A stretch of DNA of 23,608 nucleotides from a virus: positions 1-23,608 of the IMG/VR virus record IMGVR_UViG_3300005466_000277; one strand, given 5' to 3'. The notes beneath the pieces were generated by a model. The model was not told the DNA's origin and made no database searches. It saw nothing but the letters and a program-made list of their open reading frames with translations. A program made the position numbers and the translations under genes. Of the stretch, positions 9,327 to 15,817 are shown one piece after another (within the stretch, counting starts at the first letter, position 1; each line of letters opens with the position of its first letter).

Positions 9327-10537
9327 CCGCATCGCTTTTTGATCTGACGACTGAACCCCAGCCGAAAAGACCAACATCCCAAATTCAAATGCCCGACCAG
9401 GAAGCTCCGATCGAAGAAAGATTCGATCCTAGCCTCTGGTGGCAAAAGCGGGATCAAGCGCGCCAAAAAGCAATTGAAGAACAAAAACAGAAGCAAATTG
9501 TTAATCCGATGGCCGACAGTCTTACTGTCGACACGTATCTAAATCGTTTGACGCCTATCAAGGAAATTGGCCAGAAAGCCCTGGCCGGGCAAATTGTTTC
9601 ATCGCAAGTGCAGGCAGAATACCAGAAGCAACTTGCAGCAGCAAAAGCTGAGCGCGCCCGACAGGCTGCATTTAATGATGCAATGAACAGCATGGGTGAT
9701 TTTTCCGGCATGGATATGTCGGGAATTGAAAATCAAGGCTCAGGTGCTGGATGGGGCGGTGGGGGTGATCAGGGTGTAGCAAATGTTTTGAGAGCGGCTG
9801 GATTCCCAGAGAATTTGATTCCGACATTTATCGGAATCGCTCACGCAGAATCTAGCTTGAATCCCAACGCTACACATATGAATAGCAATGGAACAATTGA
9901 TCAAGGCTTGTTTCAGATTAACTCTGTGCACAAGGGTAATTCTTGGTATCCGACAAATCCTTTTGATCCGATTCAATCTGCAAAAGCTGCATGGGCAATC
10001 TATAATTCACAAGGGCTAGGAGCCTGGTCGGTTTATAAGTCTGGCGCGTACCGTCAATTTGTGCCAGCTTCTGCGCCGCCTGTTCAAAATTCAATCGTGG
10101 CAAAAACTGTTACTGTCGGAAATCAAGCCTCAACGAGTTCTGTCGGTGGCGTTCGCCTGTCGGCAATTCAAAAAGCTACAGCCTACATGAATTCTGGTGT
10201 CGGGTATGTATGGGGCGGAAATAATCTCAAGACTGGTGTAGATTGTTCGGGTCTGGTTCAGCAAGTTTACCTACAGTTGGGAGTTCGTCTTCCGCGTACA
10301 GCACAAGAGCAAGCTTTCTTTGGAAAGAAAACTCCGGTTGCCCAACTTACACCGGGAGACTTGGTTGCCTTCAATAATGGAGGTAGTCGTGGTCTACAGG
10401 TCGGGCACATCGCTATATACGTTGGTAATGGCGAAATTATTGAATCCTACGATACCGGAAAACCCGCACGAAGACGAAAACTTTCAGCCTCGGAAGTGAG
10501 TTCAGGTTATGCCTGGGGAGTACATCTAAATATCTAG
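9323..10537 (+). CDS. Virion lysin: transglycosylase-like plus NlpC/P60 peptidase
   Basis: 404-residue two-domain peptidoglycan hydrolase. Residues 1-125 are a charged helical leader with QKQ-rich coiled coil. Residues about 150-245 match the SLT/lysozyme fold: the likely catalytic Glu176 in AHAESSLNP, then GLFQIN (195-200) and a helix ending GLGAWSVYKSG. Residues about 278-404 are an NlpC/P60 domain with Cys308 in DCSG, YVWGG just before it (295-299), and His362 in VGHIAIYVG. It would cleave both glycan strands and stem peptides during genome entry. The GTG start overlaps the stop of the 1291-residue gene (GTGA) with GGA six bases upstream. Being last in the structural operon and before the terminator favours a virion enzyme rather than the lysis endolysin, which is encoded elsewhere. 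Confidence 0.85.
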   Translation: MTASLFDLTTEPQPKRPTSQIQMPDQEAPIEERFDPSLWWQKRDQARQKAIEEQKQKQIVNPMADSLTVDTYLNRLTPIKEIGQKALAGQIVSSQVQAEYQKQLAAAKAERARQAAFNDAMNSMGDFSGMDMSGIENQGSGAGWGGGGDQGVANVLRAAGFPENLIPTFIGIAHAESSLNPNATHMNSNGTIDQGLFQINSVHKGNSWYPTNPFDPIQSAKAAWAIYNSQGLGAWSVYKSGAYRQFVPASAPPVQNSIVAKTVTVGNQASTSSVGGVRLSAIQKATAYMNSGVGYVWGGNNLKTGVDCSGLVQQVYLQLGVRLPRTAQEQAFFGKKTPVAQLTPGDLVAFNNGGSRGLQVGHIAIYVGNGEIIESYDTGKPARRRKLSASEVSSGYAWGVHLNI

Positions 10538-10543
10538 ACATAG

Positions 10544-10576
10544 AAAAACCCCGGGTGACCCAAGCCCGGGGTTTTT
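10544..10576. terminator. Bidirectional rho-independent terminator
   Basis: A perfect 12-bp stem, AAAAACCCCGGG (10544-10555) paired with CCCGGGGTTTTT (10565-10576), closes a 9-base loop. The A and T runs at the stem ends give a U-tract in either direction. It begins six bases after the stop of the virion lysin and so ends the rightward structural operon. Because the element is symmetric it could also stop leftward transcripts that run past the end of the replication operon and through whiB. Confidence 0.92.
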
Positions 10577-10649
10577 CTTTCACGTTCCCAGTGTGCGCGA
10601 GTTAGGACTGCCCACCAGGCCCAAACCGGCTCCTACGGCACGCTGAGGT

Positions 10650-10660
10650 TATGATACCAT
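10650..10660 (+). promoter_or_regulatory. Candidate -10 elements for near-leaderless whiB mRNA
   Basis: Two overlapping -10-like hexamers precede whiB: TATGAT at 10650-10655 and TACCAT at 10655-10660. The second ends exactly seven bases before the A of ATG 10667, the spacing expected when the transcript starts at the start codon, a common arrangement in actinobacteria. The first would give a leader of about five bases. No purine-rich ribosome site separates them from the ATG beyond a bare AGGT, and I see no clear -35. A leaderless or almost leaderless transcript is inferred. Confidence 0.5.
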
Positions 10661-10666
10661 AGGTAC

Positions 10667-10954
10667 ATGTCAAACAACCCAATTAAGCAATTGACATCAC
10701 CGATGGAAATTGCAGCGTGCGCAGGGGAGTCAGTCAGTAAATTTTTTGCTGACGCGGATGGCCTTAAAGGTCAAAAAAGGCGAATGGCCAATTGGGAAGC
10801 GAAGCAGATATGCCATCGTTGCCCATTGATGAAACCTTGCTTACGATATGCTCTCCAGACAAATCAAGTTTTCGGAGTCTGGGGTGGCAAAACCGAAGCG
10901 GAACGTGCTCAATTACAACAAGTCAGAAAACTGATTTTTCCTGGTGGGCGGTAA
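10667..10954 (+). CDS. whiB: WhiB-family iron-sulfur transcription factor
   Basis: 95-residue protein with the full WhiB signature: four cysteines Cys18, Cys49, Cys52 and Cys58 (C-X30-C-X2-C-X5-C) that ligate a 4Fe-4S cluster, followed by the GVWGG turn at 70-74 and a basic C-terminal tail (RKLIFPGGR). WhiB-like proteins are found only in actinobacteria and their phages and act with the primary sigma factor or bind DNA; phage copies such as that of mycobacteriophage TM4 can interfere with host WhiB2 and cause superinfection exclusion. Its expected role here is redirection of host or phage transcription. It is transcribed alone between the terminator and the opposing operon, and its last 42 bases overlap the end of the gene on the other strand. 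Confidence 0.95.
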   Translation: MSNNPIKQLTSPMEIAACAGESVSKFFADADGLKGQKRRMANWEAKQICHRCPLMKPCLRYALQTNQVFGVWGGKTEAERAQLQQVRKLIFPGGR

Positions 10955-11632
10955 TGAATGAGCCTGTCGAGCCATCTGTATATTCGTTCGTGTTCGATTA
11001 TATTCATGCTGTAGCCGACGCAAATCTTCATCGTATAGACCAGCTTTTGCTGCCGACACCACAGCCTGAGTATGAGAATCTGAATCTGAAAAAGGCACTT
11101 GAGTATTATCAGTCTCGATTTCCTGCTTTGCCTCAATACCCGGAACTTTATTTTCTACCGGAAGACCCCGAAACTCATCGAGAGATTTAACCGCTAGAAT
11201 TCGCTTGGCCCAGTCTTGCATCTTTGCCCACGTTTTTGGAGTGATGATAGCTGGGGGAATTCCAAACCCCCAGCGTTCATCTGGATCTTTCTCCGGGTCC
11301 CATCTAATTTGTTGCTGATCCCACAAATACTGTGCTGCGCAATCATCTGAGCAGAGCCTGACATATAGGTAATCTGCTGCGAATTCTTTCTTGCATTGCC
11401 AGCAAATTACCTTCACTAGCTCCCCTCTCTTTTCTAGATGCATGATGACGGCTCGATTCTCCCGGAGGATCGCCGCTTTTTGCTCTGGAATTTTCGTGGG
11501 CGCCTTTGCCTTTTGTGCGGCTGTCGAATACTTCGCAAGCATGGTTTCAAGATCAGGCCGAGAATCCTCGTCCATCGCTTCCCATGCTGCCATCACTTGT
11601 TTCTGTTTTGCGTTGAGTCGTGACAAGTCCAC
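10913..11632 (-). CDS. Zinc-finger protein of unknown function, last gene of replication operon
   Basis: 239-residue protein. Residues 1-65 are helical and charged; residues 77-98 hold a four-cysteine zinc site (CWQC at 77-80 and CSDDC at 94-98) similar in spacing to MYM/FCS-type fingers; residues 110-155 contain a Trp-rich segment (WGFGIPPAIITPKTWAKMQDW); the last 80 residues are disordered and then helical. The GTG start overlaps the previous gene by 80 bases; ATG codons at positions 14 and 20 would shorten the overlap to about 40 or 23 bases. The 3' end runs 42 bases into whiB on the opposite strand. A nucleic-acid-binding role is plausible from the zinc site, but no family is recognised with certainty. 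Confidence 0.6.
   Translation of the reverse strand: MDLSRLNAKQKQVMAAWEAMDEDSRPDLETMLAKYSTAAQKAKAPTKIPEQKAAILRENRAVIMHLEKRGELVKVICWQCKKEFAADYLYVRLCSDDCAAQYLWDQQQIRWDPEKDPDERWGFGIPPAIITPKTWAKMQDWAKRILAVKSLDEFRGLPVENKVPGIEAKQEIETDNTQVPFSDSDSHTQAVVSAAKAGLYDEDLRRLQHEYNRTRTNIQMARQAHSLPPTRKNQFSDLL
10954..11190 (+). CDS. Candidate 78-aa ORF after whiB, antisense to another gene
   Basis: An ORF starts at the ATG that overlaps the whiB stop (TAATG), the same junction used by several real gene pairs in this genome, and runs 78 codons to TAA 11188-11190. The product would be acidic and Pro/Tyr-rich with a helix (LKKALEYYQSRFPALPQYPELYFLPED). No domain is recognised. It lies entirely inside the C-terminal part of the 239-residue gene on the other strand, in register such that first codon positions coincide. 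One of the two is probably a shadow, and the opposing gene has stronger operon support; this entry records the alternative. Confidence 0.3.
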   Translation: MNEPVEPSVYSFVFDYIHAVADANLHRIDQLLLPTPQPEYENLNLKKALEYYQSRFPALPQYPELYFLPEDPETHREI

Positions 11633-11924
11633 GGATCTTCTCTTCCATTTCCGACACGGATAGTTGCTTTTTGTTAATTGGGAGAGTAATACGAAGAACC
11701 TTTACATCAAGAAGATCTCCTTCCCCATCAGGCTCTAGTCCGTTTTCCATCACCATCTTGAACTTGTCCCATTCAATGGAAATAATGTCTTCTTCTTGTT
11801 CATCGAGAGCACGGAAAAATTCTCGAAGGAGTCTTATAAATTCTTTACCCAGAAGTTGAGTTGGGAATTGTGTTATTGCATATTCGGAAAATAATTGAGC
11901 GGCGTAAAAAATATCAGTTGCCAC
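11553..11924 (-). CDS. Acidic helical protein, unknown
   Basis: 123-residue protein, strongly acidic in the middle (DEQEEDIISIEWDKF). Residues 1-40 form a helix with alternating aromatic residues (YAAQLFSEYAITQFPTQLLGKEFIRLLREFF). A short beta segment (LLDVKVLRITLPI) is followed by a helix (VSEMEEKIRGLV). No cysteine, membrane segment or catalytic motif is seen. It overlaps the gene upstream by 11 bases and the gene downstream by up to 80, consistent with tight operon packing. Function is not apparent. Confidence 0.55.
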   Translation of the reverse strand: MATDIFYAAQLFSEYAITQFPTQLLGKEFIRLLREFFRALDEQEEDIISIEWDKFKMVMENGLEPDGEGDLLDVKVLRITLPINKKQLSVSEMEEKIRGLVTTQRKTETSDGSMGSDGRGFSA

Positions 11925-12423
11925 TTTGTTTCTCCTGAATCATAGCAAGACAAAGGACAGCATAGTTAGCCAGATCAACGAAAGTGTCCACGACGGATTC
12001 GTTGGAGGGGTCCTCCATCCTTCCGTTTTTTCGTAGGCTACGAATGCGAGCCACCTTTGTGAGCAGAAGAACATACGCAGACTCCACATTACCAAAATCA
12101 TCAATGCCAAGATTAAAGGCCACATCGGTAAAATTAGAATCGAATTCTCCATCGAGGGCGTAGTCCCGTCGTTTGGCACGATTAACCTCCACCATTTTGA
12201 GAATTACACTGTCAAATGGATCCCCAGGGTCGAGGGTATTTTCGTGATTTGCGGCACTCAAAAGCTTTGCAGCTTTCTTAGCAGACTTGCTAATGGGCTT
12301 ACTTAATTCTGGTGTTGGAAGTTTGCAAAAGTTGCATCGAAGGGTGCCATTAGCGTCAATGTAACTGTTTTCCTTAGTAACGCTGCCATGTCGGCTACAG
12401 TACAGGTTTGCTTCGATTCCCAT
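11914..12423 (-). CDS. MazG-like (DUF1599-type) protein with N-terminal zinc knuckle
   Basis: 169-residue protein. The N-terminus carries a probable zinc knuckle (CSRH at 9-12 and CNFC at 30-33). After a Lys/Ala-rich linker, residues about 70-165 have the pattern of the all-alpha nucleotide pyrophosphohydrolase relative DUF1599 (nucleotide-modification-associated domain): a helix ending KRRDYAL, then NFTDVAFNLGI, a helix with KVARI, and ESVVDTFVDLANYAVL at the end, which supplies the acidic E..D..D helix. Proteins of this kind act on or bind nucleoside triphosphates. AAAGG seven bases upstream supports ATG 12423. It overlaps the RuvC-like gene by 29 bases. Fusion of a zinc knuckle to this domain is the unusual feature. 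Confidence 0.65.
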   Translation of the reverse strand: MGIEANLYCSRHGSVTKENSYIDANGTLRCNFCKLPTPELSKPISKSAKKAAKLLSAANHENTLDPGDPFDSVILKMVEVNRAKRRDYALDGEFDSNFTDVAFNLGIDDFGNVESAYVLLLTKVARIRSLRKNGRMEDPSNESVVDTFVDLANYAVLCLAMIQEKQSGN

Positions 12424-12844
12424 TGCGGGACCTTTCTAGAGCGGTGGGTTTGATATTGTTCTTGATGAGGTAAAAACTTCCGTGAAGATAAGCGCTCATA
12501 TCATCTGGCATGTGACCCTTTGGAACTTTTACTTGGGTCCATTTTGCGCCAATGAGTCTATCGCTTGGATTTTGTTTGACAACTGCCACCCCAAGCCGTC
12601 GAGCGACAAGTGTAATTGCTCCGATAACCTGCGAAGCTTCATTGCGGCTTCCTTGAGTGACTCGTCCTCTGGAAATGAATTCTTCAACAACGAATCGAGT
12701 GACCTGATTTGTCTGGATAGCGTCAAGACGGTCGATAAGAGGTCCGTACTCGATTTTCTCACACTCAATAAGTTGTCCATTCTCTGCATTAAAGATTGCC
12801 AAGCCGCAGTGCGTTCCGGGGTCAATTGCCCACAACTCCTTCAT
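12395..12844 (-). CDS. RuvC-like Holliday junction resolvase
   Basis: 149-residue protein of the RNase H-fold RuvC type. The first strand carries Asp8 in AIDPGTHCG, the acidic Glu pair VVEEF lies near residues 53-57, and the C-terminal helix has MPDDMSAYLHG near 112-121, giving the expected D-E-D-D set for two-metal cleavage. Length fits the phage members (about 150). It would resolve branched DNA during replication and recombination before packaging. CGGAG five bases before the ATG supports the start, two bases after the stop of the exonuclease gene. Assignment rests on motif order. Confidence 0.8.
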   Translation of the reverse strand: MKELWAIDPGTHCGLAIFNAENGQLIECEKIEYGPLIDRLDAIQTNQVTRFVVEEFISRGRVTQGSRNEASQVIGAITLVARRLGVAVVKQNPSDRLIGAKWTQVKVPKGHMPDDMSAYLHGSFYLIKNNIKPTALERSRNGNRSKPVL

Positions 12845-12846
12845 TA

Positions 12847-13398
12847 TTACTCCGAGGGTAAAACGCCGAGGTACTGGAGATAATACCTAAGATCATGGAT
12901 TGAGTCATAGCAATCCGACACTGCTCGATGGGCTCCGACAGCTTTTACTGGTCGTTCTGGAAGATTGTACTTCTTGAACATTGCCTTATAACTTGATACA
13001 TCAATGTTCCGGTAGTGGAACCAATTTTCAAGCTTGGGCATATGCTTCTTAAGCCAAGCTCTATCGAACGAAATTGTCGAACCCGACAGTTCAATAATCT
13101 TGGGCTCTGAATAGTCAGCTAGGAAATCTAGTGCAGCTAATTCAGCCGTAGCGCGAACGGTGTAACTTTCGGCGCAGATATCCCAAAGTCCATTTTTTGT
13201 GTGCATGTCAATAACGAAGTCATCAATTCCACAATTTTCGTACTCATATCGCGGATCATCAAATTGGAGTATTTGTTGAAAAGATCCAATAGGTTGAAGA
13301 TTAATGTCAGCTACGACAATTCCAAGTTCGAGGACAGATCCTAAATTTTCATCCAATCCGGTCGTCTCAAGATCCAAAAATACATACTCATTCGCCAT
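12847..13398 (-). CDS. DEDDh 3'-5' exonuclease, oligoribonuclease-like
   Basis: 183 residues when started at ATG 13398, which has GGGAG seven bases upstream; an open frame extends 45 codons further 5' but that stretch lies over the neighbouring gene and lacks family similarity. All DEDDh residues are in place: Asp9 and Glu11 in FLDLETTG, Asp112 in SFDRAW, His157 and Asp162 in AHRAVSD. Length and spacing match bacterial oligoribonuclease Orn (about 180 residues), which degrades 2-5 nt RNAs and linear dinucleotides; a DnaQ-type proofreading or DNA-degrading role is the alternative. It starts 11 bases inside the preceding gene. A role in nucleotide salvage or turnover of host nucleic acid fits the MazG-like neighbours. 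Confidence 0.82.
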   Translation of the reverse strand: MANEYVFLDLETTGLDENLGSVLELGIVVADINLQPIGSFQQILQFDDPRYEYENCGIDDFVIDMHTKNGLWDICAESYTVRATAELAALDFLADYSEPKIIELSGSTISFDRAWLKKHMPKLENWFHYRNIDVSSYKAMFKKYNLPERPVKAVGAHRAVSDCYDSIHDLRYYLQYLGVLPSE

Positions 13399-13681
13399 TC
13401 TTGTTCTCCCAAGTAAGAGTAATGTCGCCTTCGATTGCCCTATGCTTGCCTTTATGACCCTTTTTCTTGCCACATTCCAAATAATCGTCGTAGTGGTCAT
13501 GTTGGTCCCAGCAAAATTTCGCTTTGTCGGCAAGGTATTTCTGATGATCTATCTCTATTTGTTCGGGTGTTCTATTATCTAGTATTCTAAACATAATGCT
13601 ACCCTGCTCAAGTTGTTTCTTAAGTACAGGAGCATAAATTTCTTGAAAAACTTTACTGAAATCGTTAAGAGACTTCGCCAC
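13388..13681 (-). CDS. Small Cys/His-motif protein, unknown
   Basis: 97-residue protein. The N-terminal 55 residues are helical and basic. Residues about 57-82 contain Cys, His and Gly spaced as in a motif common in actinophage small proteins: CWDQHDHYDDYLECG followed by GHKGKH, a likely zinc site. A short acidic beta tail follows. GTG start with AAGGA six bases upstream; it overlaps the coiled-coil gene by 17 bases. Function unknown; the zinc motif suggests nucleic-acid or protein binding. Confidence 0.6.
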   Translation of the reverse strand: MAKSLNDFSKVFQEIYAPVLKKQLEQGSIMFRILDNRTPEQIEIDHQKYLADKAKFCWDQHDHYDDYLECGKKKGHKGKHRAIEGDITLTWENKNGE

Positions 13682-13985
13682 GTTGAGTCCTTATCGGGAT
13701 AGTAATGTAGTTGGGAATTTTGAACTGCTTCATGCGTTTGTTAAGTTCTTTGACGGTCTTATTAACCTCCCACAGTTGTTGAGTCGCTACTGCCAATTCA
13801 GATTGAAGTCTTTGGATTTCCTCAGCAAAAACGTTTCTTTCGCCCCGAAATCCGGCTTCTTGCTCTTTCAATAGTTTTTCAACTCGATCCGTTAGACCCT
13901 CTAACAGACCCTCTTTCAGTTTTGCATTTTCAGCTCGGAGTTGTCGGATTGTGTCGTGTTGCATCATTTCATCTTGACCCATCAT
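13665..13985 (-). CDS. Coiled-coil protein, unknown
   Basis: 106-residue protein whose residues 10-85 form an almost unbroken charged coiled coil (for example IRQLRAENAKLKEGLLEGL and EEIQRLQSELAVATQQLWEV), ending with a basic beta segment (KIPNYITIPIRT). The ATG overlaps the stop of the DNA polymerase gene (ATGA), indicating coupled translation; a second ATG directly follows. It may be an oligomeric accessory factor of the polymerase, but that is inferred only from position. Confidence 0.6.
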   Translation of the reverse strand: MMGQDEMMQHDTIRQLRAENAKLKEGLLEGLTDRVEKLLKEQEAGFRGERNVFAEEIQRLQSELAVATQQLWEVNKTVKELNKRMKQFKIPNYITIPIRTQRGEVS

Positions 13986-15817
13986 TTACCCCACTCTTTT
14001 GCATCAGCTCGAAATACCACTCCGAAGTCGTATGGCACGTCGGACATGATCTTACTGATTTCATGCTTAGCGGCATCGGCATCGTCCCGTAAAATTTCAA
14101 ATACCACAGAGTCATGCACTTGGAGCAACATGCGACTGCGTATCCCGTCATTAAAACCAGCCTCCGCCAATCTCAACATTGTTCGTTCGACAACATCTGC
14201 TGCGCCTCCTTGAATCATTGAATTTAGAGCCTTGCGTGCATCTCTCTGAGGGTTGAGAAAATGCCTGTATCGCCCGGACCAGACTGGAACTTTACCCTTC
14301 CGTAGGGCAATACCTCTAGCTATGTCGGAAGCTTTTTTCAGACCTGGGTAGAGATTATAGAAATACGCGATTAGTTCCTTTGCCCTTGCGATTGATACCC
14401 CGAATACGAAGGAAATTCTTTGGGCTCCAGCTCCGTATGCGATCGAGTAAACAAAGGTCTTGACATCCTGTCGTTTCCAACCAAGAAGATCCGCCATTTC
14501 TTGAAAAACGTCGCGTGTCGGATCTGCGAAGATTTCTAAGAGGGCCGCCTCTTCGCCATAGCCTGCGTTGAGACGAAATTCCAACTGTGAATAATCGCAC
14601 TCGATCAGTACATAACCGTCTTCCGGAATGAACGCCTGTTTCAGGTTTCCGTTCCACGGTTTTGCACCTGCTCTTGGTATTTGTTGTAGATTTGGTTTCT
14701 CGCATGACATACGACCGGTAACTGTACCGTGCAATTTGTAGTTTGGTCGAAGCCGTCCGTCCGGCGACAAAAGATGCAGGTAAGGGAGGTAGTTGCTGGA
14801 GACTGTTTTTTGCCATCCACGGTATTCCAACACCAACTTTGCTAGAGGATTATTAATCCGTTCAAGCAGTTGATCGTACTGCTCCATTGCATCTTTGTCG
14901 AAAGTTCGAGTTACCTCGACACTGCCATCTTTACGCTTACGAGTCTTCTTAATTTCAGGAAGTCTTAGCGTATCAATAAGTAGGTAGGCTAAATCAAGAG
15001 GACTCGCAGGATTTAGGAGCTTCCCCGTCTTGGGGTGTTTACCCAGCTCTTGCTGAATTTCACCCATGCGGATTTCGCCCTCTTCAGCCATTGCGTCACA
15101 TAGGTCCACATCAATTCGTACACCGTTGCTCTCCATTTCGATAATTAGTTCGATGAATTTCTGTCGATGTAACCAGATCGGATAGAGGTCTTCAGCTTGT
15201 AGATACGGGATCAGTGCTTCAAATAATTCGTATGTTGAGAACGAATCGTAAGCTGCATATTCACCGTGGGCTTCTGGTGGAAGTTCAGCCCATCCGAGAG
15301 TTGCTAGCGCTTTTTTGAAAATCTCTGATTTCTTTTTGCCGGATCGTCCGAGATACTTTTGGCAACAGACGTCGAGCGAGTACGGATCACCTGAAAATCC
15401 CTCGAATTTATGGTTTTCATCCAACTTGTGGCAGAGGTCGAGTGTGTCAAAAAATCGTGACCCCGCCACATCAAGGCCAAGTGTTCGCAGGGATACCAAG
15501 TCAAATTTCGCGTTATGGTAGACACCAGTTTTTTGGCGAATGATCTGTTGCAACACCGGCAAAAACCGCTGTAAGTCATAATTGCCGACTGACCCTTTAT
15601 TCGTATGTCGAAATGGCATGTAAAAGGAGATAAGTCCATCCCCGACACGGCCACATATCGAAACTCCGTATGCGTATCCTCGTCCATCTCGAATATCTTT
15701 TTCGTTTGTTTCAGTGTCAATTGCAACTCTTGCATTATCCCCACTGTCCAAAATCTGCTGAAGGAGGCTGTGGGCCAGATCCTCGTCCAAAACCTTGTCC
15801 GCGAGCAAAAGAGGCAA
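13982..15817 (-). CDS. Family A DNA polymerase with 3'-5' exonuclease
   Basis: 611-residue replicative polymerase. The N-terminal proofreading domain has Asp34 and Glu36 (DTETN), Asp106 in HNAKFDLV and the YxxxD pair Tyr187/Asp191. The polymerase domain has RLRPNYKLHGTVTGRMS, motif A Asp408 in CDYSQLEFR, the O-helix Arg449, Lys453, Tyr457 and Tyr461, and motif C His568-Asp569. No 5'-3' exonuclease domain is present, as in T7 and other phage enzymes. Tyr at the position equivalent to T7 Tyr526 predicts weak discrimination against dideoxynucleotides. Motif C reads HDS rather than the usual HDE. The start is taken as TTG 15817, inside the end of the primase-helicase gene (83-base overlap); a later TTG is possible, but it must precede the exonuclease motif. 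Confidence 0.95.
   Translation of the reverse strand: MPLLLADKVLDEDLAHSLLQQILDSGDNARVAIDTETNEKDIRDGRGYAYGVSICGRVGDGLISFYMPFRHTNKGSVGNYDLQRFLPVLQQIIRQKTGVYHNAKFDLVSLRTLGLDVAGSRFFDTLDLCHKLDENHKFEGFSGDPYSLDVCCQKYLGRSGKKKSEIFKKALATLGWAELPPEAHGEYAAYDSFSTYELFEALIPYLQAEDLYPIWLHRQKFIELIIEMESNGVRIDVDLCDAMAEEGEIRMGEIQQELGKHPKTGKLLNPASPLDLAYLLIDTLRLPEIKKTRKRKDGSVEVTRTFDKDAMEQYDQLLERINNPLAKLVLEYRGWQKTVSSNYLPYLHLLSPDGRLRPNYKLHGTVTGRMSCEKPNLQQIPRAGAKPWNGNLKQAFIPEDGYVLIECDYSQLEFRLNAGYGEEAALLEIFADPTRDVFQEMADLLGWKRQDVKTFVYSIAYGAGAQRISFVFGVSIARAKELIAYFYNLYPGLKKASDIARGIALRKGKVPVWSGRYRHFLNPQRDARKALNSMIQGGAADVVERTMLRLAEAGFNDGIRSRMLLQVHDSVVFEILRDDADAAKHEISKIMSDVPYDFGVVFRADAKEWGK

Noticed and set aside
9514-9530. 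7-bp inverted repeat CGACAGT/ACTGTCG within the virion lysin gene
   Set aside because: It lies in coding sequence with a 3-base loop and is explained by chance pairing of the abundant CGACA/TGTCG words.
13399-13533. 45-codon N-terminal extension of the Orn-like exonuclease
   Set aside because: It lies over the neighbouring Cys/His gene, lacks family similarity, and ATG 13398 has a good ribosome site and yields the usual family length.
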